From the NCBI RefSeq assembly GCF_000242455.2, contig NC_019892.1, positions 8,132,744 through 8,196,743 of the forward strand: 64,000 nucleotides of DNA, read 5' to 3'. This document shows, one piece after another, positions 53,187 through 60,943 of this stretch. A program made the position numbers and the translations under genes. The notes beneath the pieces were generated by a model, which was given only the letters and a program-made list of their open reading frames with translations, made no database searches and was not told the DNA's origin. Every line of letters starts with the position of its first letter. The first letter of the stretch is position 1. Source of the stretch: Singulisphaera acidiphila DSM 18658. GTDB taxonomy: Bacteria > Planctomycetota > Planctomycetia > Isosphaerales > Isosphaeraceae.

Positions 53187-54218
53187 TTACGGAACTTCGG
53201 AACGTCCAGGCACATCGGCCGCCGAAACCTTCTCCTTGATCGTCCCTTCGAGAGCCTGCGTCGGCGTTCCAGAGCGAAGCCGGCGCGGCGGGTCGAGGTA
53301 GCGATAACCAGTATTCGGGTTCTCTTTGTCAAACGAGAATGCATCCCGGTTCCGGAGAAAGTCCTTCACGTAATAAATCGGGATCGCGAAACCGAGGTTG
53401 TCACCCTGCGTCGCCTTCATGTTGGTAACGCCAATCACCTCGCCCCGCAAGTTAAACAGCGGTCCCCCCGAATTGCCAGGGTTGATCGCCGCATCGGTCT
53501 GAAGATAAATCTGACCCTCGAAATTCCGGTTCCGCGTGCTCACGATCCCTTGGGAAACGCTCCGCTCCAGACCGAGCGGGTTGCCCACCGCGAAAACACC
53601 ATCTCCGGCATTCAGGTCGTCCAGACTACCCAGGACCACGTGGCTGAGTTTCAAATCCTTCTGAGCCGGCAGCTTTAAAAGCGCCAGATCCACGAACGGA
53701 TTCAGAGCCACGATCTCGACGTTCTCGATCCGGCGGCGGGCCAAGCCACTCGCCACGTTCTGGTAGAGCACCGCCGAAATCCGGGTCTCCCCGTGAATCA
53801 CATGGTGATTGGTCACCGCATATCCATCATCATTGATGATGAACCCCGACCCCTTGCCCGAGGGTGTCTCGATCGAGATGACCGCCTCGCCAAACTTCGC
53901 GACCAGTTCCTTGACCGGCGCGGGGCGAAGCGGTCCTGAGCTAAAAAAGCCACTCGCTTCGGTCTCGGACTCGCGAGCCGGGACCGTCGTTGGGTCCGCT
54001 TCGCCAGGCTTGCCCCGACGCACAACCTGATCGCGGGGGATCCGCACGATATCAAATCCAAGGTCCACAAACAGGGCGTTGGGCTTCTCGGCAACCACCT
54101 CGCCGGTCACCTCATGCCCATCCTTCAACCCGATGACCTCGGCCGCTCCCCCTCGTTGCGCTCCCCAGAAGACCCACCCAACCAACACAGTGACGGCGAC
54201 CGGCAGGACCAAGCGCAT
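53187..54218 (-). CDS. HtrA-like trypsin-type protease without PDZ domain
   Basis: 343 residues from an ATG at 54218 that begins a signal or anchor helix (RLVLPVAVTVLVGWVFWGAQ). A small N-terminal domain follows (about 25-65, VIGLKDGHEVTGEVVAEKPN and ALFVDLGFDIVRIPRDQV). The protease domain has the triad H139 in TNHHV, D177 in NPFVDLALLKL and S250 in NPGNSGGPLF. The C-terminus stops about 90 residues beyond the Ser without a PDZ domain, unlike DegP/DegQ. Periplasmic protein quality control is likely from the family. The N-terminal domain looks like a planctomycete-type beta module; I can give it no function. Confidence 0.87.
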   Translation of the reverse strand: MRLVLPVAVTVLVGWVFWGAQRGGAAEVIGLKDGHEVTGEVVAEKPNALFVDLGFDIVRIPRDQVVRRGKPGEADPTTVPARESETEASGFFSSGPLRPAPVKELVAKFGEAVISIETPSGKGSGFIINDDGYAVTNHHVIHGETRISAVLYQNVASGLARRRIENVEIVALNPFVDLALLKLPAQKDLKLSHVVLGSLDDLNAGDGVFAVGNPLGLERSVSQGIVSTRNRNFEGQIYLQTDAAINPGNSGGPLFNLRGEVIGVTNMKATQGDNLGFAIPIYYVKDFLRNRDAFSFDKENPNTGYRYLDPPRRLRSGTPTQALEGTIKEKVSAADVPGRSEVP

Positions 54219-54549
54219 CGTCCGAAGTCCCTTCAAGAGTAGGTAGGGCGCAGCGCAGCGCCGATCCGGTTTCCAATCTCCGCCTCGATGCGGCACCATT
54301 GTAAGAATCCAGGCTGCGGATTCAACCCAAGAGCGACGAAGGATTTCGGCTCGACGCCCCGAATTCGGAAGGACCAATTTCTCCCAAGTCTCTTATTCTA
54401 CGCCACCCCCCAATGAGCGGTGAGGTCGTCTTGACGGAACCGGCGTAATCCTGTTAGGTTAAGATGACCTCAATGGATTTTCCTCTTGCATTTTCGTCCT
54501 CTTCGTCGCCCATCAGCACAACCCAAATCGACGCTGGGGAGAATGGCCC
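54219..54549. other. 331-base divergent intergenic region
   Basis: Between the divergent HtrA-like gene and the plus-strand secreted unknown. No gene seen. Promoters for both must lie here, but I cannot call elements with confidence. Confidence 0.35.
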
Positions 54550-55365
54550 GTGTCCACCGAACTGATTCGAGTGGTGTCGATCGCTTTGGCTTTCGTCGCG
54601 CTGGGCGTGCCTTCGGCCCGGGCGCAGAATGATCCCGCGAAAGCCAACGAGGCAGCCCCTCCTGCCGACCCGCCCAAAAAAGATGACGAGGGTGCCAAGG
54701 AAGTCCTTGAGCGGCCCGCGCCCATCCCCGACTTCCAGCTTCCTCTATTGCGCACCCAACCGGTGCGCCGGGGTGCACCCAGCTTTAACGTGCAGATGGT
54801 GGACGCCTCGCTCCTACCGCGCGACAAGGAGGGGATCTGGGTCCTCGACTACGCGTTCAAGCCGGTCCGGTTGATCACGACCGAGATTCCGGGCAAAGGG
54901 CGAAGACTGGTCCATTATATGTATTACCGGGTGGTCAACCACACCGGCAAACCCCAGGTGTTCGTACCGCAATTCACTCTGGTGACCGACACCGGGAAGC
55001 GCTACGAGGACACGGTGATCCCTCAGGCCGTCCCGATCATCGAGGCCCGGGAAGACCCGTCCGTTCCCTTGCTGGGCGCGGTGAATATCATGGGCACGAT
55101 CCCGCCGAGCACCAAGGAAGGGATCGACGACGCAGTTTACGGAGTGGCCATCTGGGAAGGCGTTGACCCCAAGGCCGACCGATTCAACATCTACGTTCGC
55201 GGCCTTTCCGACGGCTATCAACTCCTCCCCACTCCCGATGGCGGCAAACCGACCGTCCGCCACAAGACGTTGCGCATTGATTTCGTCCGTCGTGGCGACG
55301 ACCGCAATCTAAGTGAGCGGGAAATCCAGCTCCTCGAGCCGCCCTACGAGTGGATCTACTGGTGA
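54550..55365 (+). CDS. Secreted protein of unknown function
   Basis: 271 residues from a GTG at 54550. A signal peptide (STELIRVVSIALAFVALGVP, cleavage near ARAQ) precedes a Pro/Ala/Lys-rich linker (about 25-55). The folded part is beta-rich: GIWVLDYAFKPVRLITTEIP, HYMYYRVVNHTGKPQVFVPQ, FTLVTDTGKRYEDTVIPQAV, and ends PPYEWIYW. It resembles secreted planctomycete hypotheticals with an immunoglobulin-like fold. No catalytic motif is seen. It is isolated between the HtrA-like gene and queC, with an inverted repeat after its stop. Confidence 0.72.
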   Translation: MSTELIRVVSIALAFVALGVPSARAQNDPAKANEAAPPADPPKKDDEGAKEVLERPAPIPDFQLPLLRTQPVRRGAPSFNVQMVDASLLPRDKEGIWVLDYAFKPVRLITTEIPGKGRRLVHYMYYRVVNHTGKPQVFVPQFTLVTDTGKRYEDTVIPQAVPIIEAREDPSVPLLGAVNIMGTIPPSTKEGIDDAVYGVAIWEGVDPKADRFNIYVRGLSDGYQLLPTPDGGKPTVRHKTLRIDFVRRGDDRNLSEREIQLLEPPYEWIYW

Positions 55366-55374
55366 CCCCTGTTC

Positions 55375-55419
55375 GCGGACGGCTCATCTTCTGGGGCTGA
55401 ACCAGGATGAGGCGTCCGC
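55375..55419. terminator. Long inverted repeat between convergent genes
   Basis: Left arm 55375-55388 and right arm 55406-55419 match in 13 of 14 positions (core GCGGACG and CGTCCGC). The loop is 17 bases. It lies directly next to the queC stop and just after the plus-strand gene. It lacks a T-run but could act as a bidirectional terminator. Confidence 0.5.
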
Positions 55420-56115
55420 TTACTGGTAGCGAACCGGGTCGGTTAACCCGAGGCCAGCAAAGGCAGCCAGGCGGAGTGCGCACGCATCACAGCGTCCGCA
55501 GGCCAGCCCTTCGGGCGTAGGGTCATAGCAACTGTGGGTCAGCCCAAAATCGACGCCAAGCTCGAGGCCTCGGGTGATGATCTGCTCCTTGCTCATGGTC
55601 AGCAAGGGTGCGTGGATCACAAATCGGCCGGTCCCTTCGACTCCCGCGCGGGTCGCCAGGTTGGCGAGCGTCTCGAAGGCCCTCAAATACTCGGGGCGGC
55701 AGTCAGGGTAGCCCGAGTAGTCGACGCAATTCACGCCGATAAAGAGGTCGAACGCCCCGAGCGTCTCGGCCCACGCCAAGGCTAGTGATAAGAAGACCGT
55801 GTTGCGCGCGGGTACGTAGGTGATCGGAATTCCCGAGGCCATGACCTCGGCCGATCGATCCTTGGGCACCGCAATCTCGTCGGTCAGGGCGCTGGCCCCG
55901 AAGGCGCGAAGGTCGATCGACTGCTCGACGTAGCGGGTCACTCCGAGCGCCTTCGCGACGCGCCGAGCGGCGTCACGCTCCACGACGTGCCGTTGCCCAT
56001 AGAGGATCGTCAGCGCATAGACGTCGAACCCTGCCGCCTTCGCCTCGGCGACTGCGGTCGCCGAGTCCAATCCTCCACTGAGGAGAACGACTGCTTTCTT
56101 CGCCCCTTCGGCCAT
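55420..56115 (-). CDS. queC: 7-cyano-7-deazaguanine synthase QueC
   Basis: About 231 residues. The PP-loop LLSGGLDSATAV (about 11-22) is the ATP-binding site, and the C-terminal CYDPTPEGLACGRCDACALR holds the four Cys that bind zinc. QueC makes preQ0 from carboxy-deazaguanine in queuosine synthesis. I chose the ATG at 56115, which has a GGAG site six bases upstream; an in-frame ATG at 56127 adds four residues. No other queuosine genes lie nearby. Size and motifs are complete. Confidence 0.97.
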   Translation of the reverse strand: MAEGAKKAVVLLSGGLDSATAVAEAKAAGFDVYALTILYGQRHVVERDAARRVAKALGVTRYVEQSIDLRAFGASALTDEIAVPKDRSAEVMASGIPITYVPARNTVFLSLALAWAETLGAFDLFIGVNCVDYSGYPDCRPEYLRAFETLANLATRAGVEGTGRFVIHAPLLTMSKEQIITRGLELGVDFGLTHSCYDPTPEGLACGRCDACALRLAAFAGLGLTDPVRYQ

Positions 56116-56127
56116 GCTCGTCTCCAT

Positions 56128-56290
56128 TGTTTTCGCGTCTCCCGGGCATCATCCTGGAAGATTATCGCTCAAGGAGCAAGCGGGATTCCTGAGCCAAGCG
56201 AGCAGGGACCACTTCAATGAGCATGGGCGACGCGAGTTCGCAACGTCACCCAAGATTCAAAGGGTCCCGCTTCAACGGAACGCCTAACAT
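56128..56290. other. 163-base intergenic region upstream of queC
   Basis: Separates the end of the M56 gene from queC. I saw no gene or clear regulatory element. Confidence 0.4.
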
Positions 56291-58093
56291 TCAGCGCTCC
56301 ATCGGGGTCGGCCTGGACTCTGCCTCGTCGGCGAGGAACGGCACGCCGACCATTGCCTTCCATTGCGCGGCCTGTTCCTGAGTGAGAAGGGCGAATACCT
56401 GCGCGAAAGCCCCTTTCCACAACGGTGCGATTCTCTCCTCCAGTGCTAACGAGCCCTCAAGATCCTTCGGCTGGCCACCCGAGCCCTTCTGCAAATCATT
56501 AAGCTGAGCGAAGAGTGCGTCGATAACGGCGTCAATTTTCTTCGCCTGCTCAGGAGTCAATCGCAGGTCCTTCCGGACATCGGGATAGCGGAACGCCCTC
56601 ACGCCGTGAGAAGTCAAAATGATCTGCTCCGACCGCTTACACTGGGTTGCTGTAAGGATTTTGACCAAGCCCTCCCCGGTCTCCCGGTTTACAAACGCGG
56701 TGAGTTGCTCGAATGTGGTTACCCCGGGTCCATGAATCCCAAGGGCCAGGTTCGCTTCCCTCAACTCCTTGAGCTGCCTGATTTTCTCAACCTGATCGTC
56801 GGTGAGCCTCAACCCTTTCCGGATTACCAACGTTTCGGGCCGGGTGAGAATTCCCAGTCCAACCCACTCGCCAAGACGTTCGAAGGCGAACTCGGACCGG
56901 ACTGGCAGGGGCGACTCCTGAGACTTCGCCCCATCACCCTGCGCCGCGGGCGGAGCCTTTGCACTCCCCTCATCGACGGCCCGGGCAGTCGGAGCGTTGG
57001 GTTTGTTGTCAATAGCCGGCGGATCGGCTCGAAGGACCAGGCCCGCTCCTGGAACGATGAGGATCGCTCCCGTCGCGAAAACGAGCCGAGAGATCCAGGA
57101 AGCTCGCCGATGATCGGTCCCTGCGTATTTCATGATGGACTCCAAACGACGTGTAGTGACTTCCAAAGCCCGCACGCCCGGGATGGCGACGAGCGATCGC
57201 AACCGCCCCTTCTGCTCCAGGACGCTCAAGAGGGTCCGCGCATAAAGCACCGGCTTACAGCCAACGCCCGAGACGACTTCCTCGTCGCAACAGCGTTCCC
57301 GTTCGCGGCATGCCTCTCGGTTCGCCCACCAGACCAAGGGATGGAACCACCAGACGACTTGCGCGACGAGTTGCAGCTTCCCAGCGAAGATATCGCCCCG
57401 CCGGACGTGGATAAGCTCATGAGCCAGGACGAGCTGGACCTGCTCCAATGACTGGCCGGAAAGCAGTGGTTCCGGCAGCAAGATCGTGGGCCGGAACAGG
57501 CCGAAAACGGCCGGGCCAATCGGCCTTGACGTCATGAGCAGGCCGACCCTTCGCCTCACCCCGAGCCGCCGCGATAGTTGCGCTAGCGCCACATCGTATC
57601 GCTCGTCCACGGGAAGCCTGGATCTCCGGATCAAGAACGAGCAGGCGATCTGTTTCCAGAACACGAAGGCCGTGCAGAGCACCGCGCCAGTGGCCCAGAT
57701 CGAGAAGGCCGCAAAGAGAAGGGGCAAACGAGCCTCATCCCTACGATCGTCCCAACTCGTTCCGCCTTCGAGTCCGCTCGCACCCCGGATCAAGCCGCCG
57801 CGAATCGAGGCCGCCACCGGCGCGGCGGCGTGCCTGATCGGGGGAGTCTCGGTGAATTCGGGTCGTGATGCGACACGGTTGACCATGCCCCAACTGAAAA
57901 GGCCCGTCGGACTCGCCCAGACCGGCGGGACGATCGCCTTGACGATCACCAGCATCCAGAGCGCATAAGCCAGGCGAGGCCGTTCCCGACAGCAAAGCCT
58001 CACCGCCGCCCCGATGACAAGGGCCACGACCGTGACTTGCCATAGTTGGGCCCACACCAGACGCGCGAAATCATCGAGGCCGTGAATCATCAC
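56291..58093 (-). CDS. BlaR1-like M56 membrane protease with LTxxQ sensor-type C-terminus
   Basis: 600 residues. Three or four N-terminal helices (about 13-33, 40-60, 123-147) surround an M56 peptidase with HELIH at 225-229 and the E/D-rich ANREACRERERCCDEEVV region that supplies further zinc ligands. A membrane helix at about 334-355 ends the core. Instead of the penicillin-binding domain of BlaR1, residues about 428-580 contain four LTxxQ-type motifs (LTDDQ 430-434, LTATQ 480-484, LTPEQ 512-516, LTQEQ 570-574) within long helices, as in Spy/CpxP-like periplasmic proteins. The start overlaps the BlaI-type regulator stop by four bases. The pair probably senses envelope stress and cleaves the repressor; the signal is unknown. 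Confidence 0.87.
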   Translation of the reverse strand: MMIHGLDDFARLVWAQLWQVTVVALVIGAAVRLCCRERPRLAYALWMLVIVKAIVPPVWASPTGLFSWGMVNRVASRPEFTETPPIRHAAAPVAASIRGGLIRGASGLEGGTSWDDRRDEARLPLLFAAFSIWATGAVLCTAFVFWKQIACSFLIRRSRLPVDERYDVALAQLSRRLGVRRRVGLLMTSRPIGPAVFGLFRPTILLPEPLLSGQSLEQVQLVLAHELIHVRRGDIFAGKLQLVAQVVWWFHPLVWWANREACRERERCCDEEVVSGVGCKPVLYARTLLSVLEQKGRLRSLVAIPGVRALEVTTRRLESIMKYAGTDHRRASWISRLVFATGAILIVPGAGLVLRADPPAIDNKPNAPTARAVDEGSAKAPPAAQGDGAKSQESPLPVRSEFAFERLGEWVGLGILTRPETLVIRKGLRLTDDQVEKIRQLKELREANLALGIHGPGVTTFEQLTAFVNRETGEGLVKILTATQCKRSEQIILTSHGVRAFRYPDVRKDLRLTPEQAKKIDAVIDALFAQLNDLQKGSGGQPKDLEGSLALEERIAPLWKGAFAQVFALLTQEQAAQWKAMVGVPFLADEAESRPTPMER

Positions 58094-58470
58094 GACTCGT
58101 CCTCCAGTCGGTCCAACAGTTCGCGGAGTTGGCGGATTTCGACGTCAGATAATCCGCGGTCATGAACCAGGTGCTGAAAGAGCGGAAGCACCTGACCGTC
58201 AAACAGCCGATTCAGAAAGTCATCCAAGACCTCCCCGATGACTTGACCGGGACGGATGATCGGCCGATAAACGTTGCTCCGCCCCTCGCGATGGGTCTCC
58301 AAATACCCTTTGGCTTCGAGGCGTCGCAGATAGGTCTGTACGGTCTTGAAGTCGAGCCCACGCTCCTCGGGCAGAGCATCCAGGACCTGGCGCACGGTGG
58401 CCCCACCCAACTCCCAGACGATCCGAGCGACTTCCAGTTCCGATTTAGCCGGCACGGGACGTTGAGACAT
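58090..58470 (-). CDS. BlaI/MecI/CopY-family repressor
   Basis: 126 residues. The winged helix is clear: SELEVARIVWELGGATVRQV, LDALPEERGLDFKTVQTYLR and RLEAKGYLETHREGRSNVYR. The C-terminal helices after IRPGQVIGEVLDDFLNRLF form the dimer part. BlaI-type repressors block their own operon until a partner M56 protease cleaves them; the overlapping downstream gene encodes such a protease. An AGAGG site precedes the ATG. Two palindromes that could be operators lie directly upstream. Confidence 0.95.
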   Translation of the reverse strand: MSQRPVPAKSELEVARIVWELGGATVRQVLDALPEERGLDFKTVQTYLRRLEAKGYLETHREGRSNVYRPIIRPGQVIGEVLDDFLNRLFDGQVLPLFQHLVHDRGLSDVEIRQLRELLDRLEDES

Positions 58471-58486
58471 CTTCGACCTCTTGTTG

Positions 58487-58525
58487 GCGTTCGATTGAAA
58501 GCCATAATAGCGTTCAAATGAACGC
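58487..58525 (-). promoter_or_regulatory. Two candidate BlaI operators in the repressor promoter
   Basis: GCGTTCAAATGAACGC at 58510-58525 is a 7+2+7 inverted repeat with perfect arms. GCGTTCGATTGAAAGC at 58487-58502 is the same pattern with one mismatch in the right arm. They are 23 bases apart, 17-56 bases upstream of the repressor start. TATTAT between them on the minus strand could be the -10 element. Position and symmetry suggest autoregulation. Confidence 0.6.
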
Positions 58526-58657
58526 GGTCAATCTCCGACCGAGATTTCCCCAACGGACCACGTTGAACGGGCCCTCGCAAACGTTGCGCAGCCAAGATTG
58601 TTGCGAAACAAGGTCACCGGTGACTTCACGGACCAGGGAACCTTGCTTGAACTTCCC

Positions 58658-58687
58658 TTGCCGCGGCACCGACTTTCCGGCTACAAT
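58658..58687 (+). promoter_or_regulatory. Candidate promoter of the rpmA-obg operon
   Basis: TTGCCG (58658-58663), 18-base spacer, TACAAT (58682-58687). It lies 95 bases before rpmA. The -10 matches five of six consensus bases; the -35 is weak. Confidence 0.45.
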
Positions 58688-58781
58688 CCCTCGTTTGGGC
58701 GTTGGAGTAACGAGCCGGTCCCAGTGATTCCGGCTTGTTCCCCGAACGTGACATGCCAAGAAACGAAGGAAAAGTGACGCG

Positions 58782-59048
58782 ATGGCTCACAAGAAGGGGC
58801 AGGGTTCCAGTCGTAACGGTCGCGACTCGAATCCGAAGATGCTCGGCATCAAGTTGTACGGTGGTCAGCTCGCCAAGCCTGGGAGCATCATCTGCCGTCA
58901 GATGGGCACGAAATGGCGCCCGGGGAAGAACGTCGGCGTCGGCCGCGACTGGACCATCTTCTCGTTGATCGACGGCAAGATCAAGTTTGACCAGGAGGGG
59001 CGCCGGATCAATGTCGTTCCCCTCGCCACAGCCGCAGCTCAGAACTGA
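58782..59048 (+). CDS. rpmA: 50S ribosomal protein L27
   Basis: 88 residues. The start MAHKKGQGSSRNGRDSNPKM and GIKLYGGQLAKPGSIICRQM are the strongly conserved L27 N-terminus, which reaches the peptidyl transferase centre. KWRPGKNVGVGRDWTIFSLI and VNVVPL-like INVVPLATA complete the domain. It is the first gene of a run rpmA-obg-coaX. Ribosomal protein L21 (rplU), which usually precedes L27, is not encoded in the upstream 300 bases. Confidence 0.98.
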   Translation: MAHKKGQGSSRNGRDSNPKMLGIKLYGGQLAKPGSIICRQMGTKWRPGKNVGVGRDWTIFSLIDGKIKFDQEGRRINVVPLATAAAQN

Positions 59049-59078
59049 GCCCGGATTTCGTTTGCGACGGGAATAGCA

Positions 59079-60122
59079 ATGTTTGTGGATCGGGTGACGA
59101 TTTTCGTTCGAGGCGGCGACGGCGGAAACGGCTGCGTGAGTTTCCGCCGTGAAAAATACGTGCCTCGGGGCGGCCCGAACGGTGGCGACGGAGGGCATGG
59201 CGGCAGCGTCATCCTCCGCGCCGTTCAGGGGATAACCAACCTCGCCCATCTGTCGCATCAGCGGCATTGGAAAGCCGAGCGTGGTGAGCACGGCCAAGGG
59301 TCGGGCTGCACCGGTCGGTGCGCTGAGGACAAAGTGATCGAGGTGCCGCCGGGCACGATCATCAAGGACCGCGACCGCGGCCATGTGCTCCGCGACTTGA
59401 AAGAGGTCGGAGACTTCGTTGCCGTGGCGCAAGGGGGTCGAGGGGGCTTCGGGAACGCGCACTTCAAGTCGAGCACCAATCGCGCCCCAAGGCAGCACGA
59501 GGAAGGTCATCCGGGCGAGGAACGTTGGATCTCCCTGGAACTGAAAGTCATCGCGGACGTCGGGCTGGTGGGGCTGCCCAACGCGGGTAAGTCGACCCTG
59601 CTCTCACGGATCTCGCGAGCCCATCCCGAAATCGCCGATTATCCGTTCACGACCAAATATCCCAACCTCGGAATGGTCCAGGCTGGGCCCGATCACGGCT
59701 TCGTCGTGGCCGACATCCCGGGGCTCATCGAAGGAGCCCACGAAGGCCACGGGCTCGGGCACGAGTTCCTCCGGCATGTCGAACGAACTCGCCTGCTCGT
59801 CCACCTCGTGGATGTGGCTCCCAGTGACGGGTCCGACCCGCTCGCCAATTACCGGACAATCCGCCAGGAGCTCGAGCGCTACAGCCCCGAGTTGGCGAAC
59901 CGACCGGAAATTCTCGTCGTGACCAAGATGGACCTGACGGGTGCTGAGGAGTCGAGGGCGCGGCTCGCCAAGGAGCTTGGCCGTGACATCCTCTCGATCT
60001 CGGCGGTGACCGGTCAGGGAATTCCCGCCTTGATCCACCACCTCGTCGACCGCCTGGATGAAATCCCCGACCCGGCCGACGCTCCTCTTGTTGAGACGGC
60101 AAACCAGAATCAGGGCGGATAG
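59079..60122 (+). CDS. obg: GTPase Obg
   Basis: 347 residues. The glycine-rich Obg domain at 1-158 begins MFVDRVTIFVRGGDGGNGCV and contains REKYVPRGGPNGGDGG. The G domain has G1 GLPNAGKST at 165-173, DYPFTTKYPNLG (switch I), VADIPGLIEGAHEGHGLGHE and G4 TKMD. Obg is an essential GTPase linked to ribosome assembly, stress and cell cycle. The C-terminal Obg domain seen in some lineages is absent, as in many bacteria. It follows rpmA after 30 bases and precedes coaX by four. Confidence 0.98.
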   Translation: MFVDRVTIFVRGGDGGNGCVSFRREKYVPRGGPNGGDGGHGGSVILRAVQGITNLAHLSHQRHWKAERGEHGQGSGCTGRCAEDKVIEVPPGTIIKDRDRGHVLRDLKEVGDFVAVAQGGRGGFGNAHFKSSTNRAPRQHEEGHPGEERWISLELKVIADVGLVGLPNAGKSTLLSRISRAHPEIADYPFTTKYPNLGMVQAGPDHGFVVADIPGLIEGAHEGHGLGHEFLRHVERTRLLVHLVDVAPSDGSDPLANYRTIRQELERYSPELANRPEILVVTKMDLTGAEESRARLAKELGRDILSISAVTGQGIPALIHHLVDRLDEIPDPADAPLVETANQNQGG

Positions 60123-60126
60123 CGTT

Positions 60127-60882
60127 GTGCTTCGCATCGTCGCCGACCTGGGCAACTCCCGGCTCAAGTGGGGCCGCGTCGATCGGACTGGGAAAGTGGT
60201 CGAGTCCCTGGCGCTTCCGAACGACAATCCCGAAGCCTGGGCGGTAACCTGGTCGCGCTGGAATCCCGATCAAGTTGCCTCCCGGTGGGCGATCACGACC
60301 GTCAATCCGCCGGTCGCGGAGCAGCTCGCGACTTTTCTGGCCGACCGGAACGTGGGCGAAGTCACCTGGTATCGTTCGGCGGCCGACGTACCGACCAAGC
60401 ATCAGCTCGAGGCGCCGGAAACCGCCGGAGCCGACCGGGCGCTTGCGGTGGGGGCGGCCGTAGCGATGCACCCTCCCGGTCGCCCCGGACTGATCGTCTC
60501 GTGCGGAACGGCAATCACGGTGGAGCGAGTCAGCGCCGACGGCATCTGGCAAGGGGGGGCTATCGCCCCCGGCCTCGCCCTCTCCTCCCGGGCGCTCCAC
60601 CTGCTCACGGCACAGCTCCCCCTCATTATCCCCTGCGAGGCCCCGCCCCCTTGGGGACGGTCCACGCGTCCTGCTCTGGAAGCCGGCCTGTTCTGGGGAG
60701 TCGTCGGGGCAATCCGAGAGTTGCTCACGCGCCAAGCGGTGGGACTGTCGCCAAGTCCTTGGCTCGTCTGGACCGGCGGCGACGCCTCGATCCTCGCCTC
60801 CACGATCGAGTGGGACGGAGCCGTCGTCGTTCCCGACCTCGTGCTTGACGGTCTCGCCCAGGTCGCTTTCCCTCTGATTTGA
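60127..60882 (+). CDS. coaX: Type III pantothenate kinase
   Basis: 251 residues from a GTG four bases after the obg stop. The family motifs are VADLGNSRLKWGRV (phosphate-binding P-loop-like), ETAGADRALAVGAAVA (GADR) and LIVSCGTAITVERVSADG, followed by GGAIAPGLALSSRALH. CoaX phosphorylates pantothenate in CoA synthesis. The start avoids an overlap that a longer frame from 60058 would have. The motif reads DLGN-S where many members have DxGNT. Probably cotranscribed with obg. Confidence 0.9.
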   Translation: MLRIVADLGNSRLKWGRVDRTGKVVESLALPNDNPEAWAVTWSRWNPDQVASRWAITTVNPPVAEQLATFLADRNVGEVTWYRSAADVPTKHQLEAPETAGADRALAVGAAVAMHPPGRPGLIVSCGTAITVERVSADGIWQGGAIAPGLALSSRALHLLTAQLPLIIPCEAPPPWGRSTRPALEAGLFWGVVGAIRELLTRQAVGLSPSPWLVWTGGDASILASTIEWDGAVVVPDLVLDGLAQVAFPLI

Positions 60883-60943
60883 AGTCATTCCGGCGAGATC
60901 TCTCACAACAGCGCAGGCCAACACGATCGTTCCCGAGGTTGCG

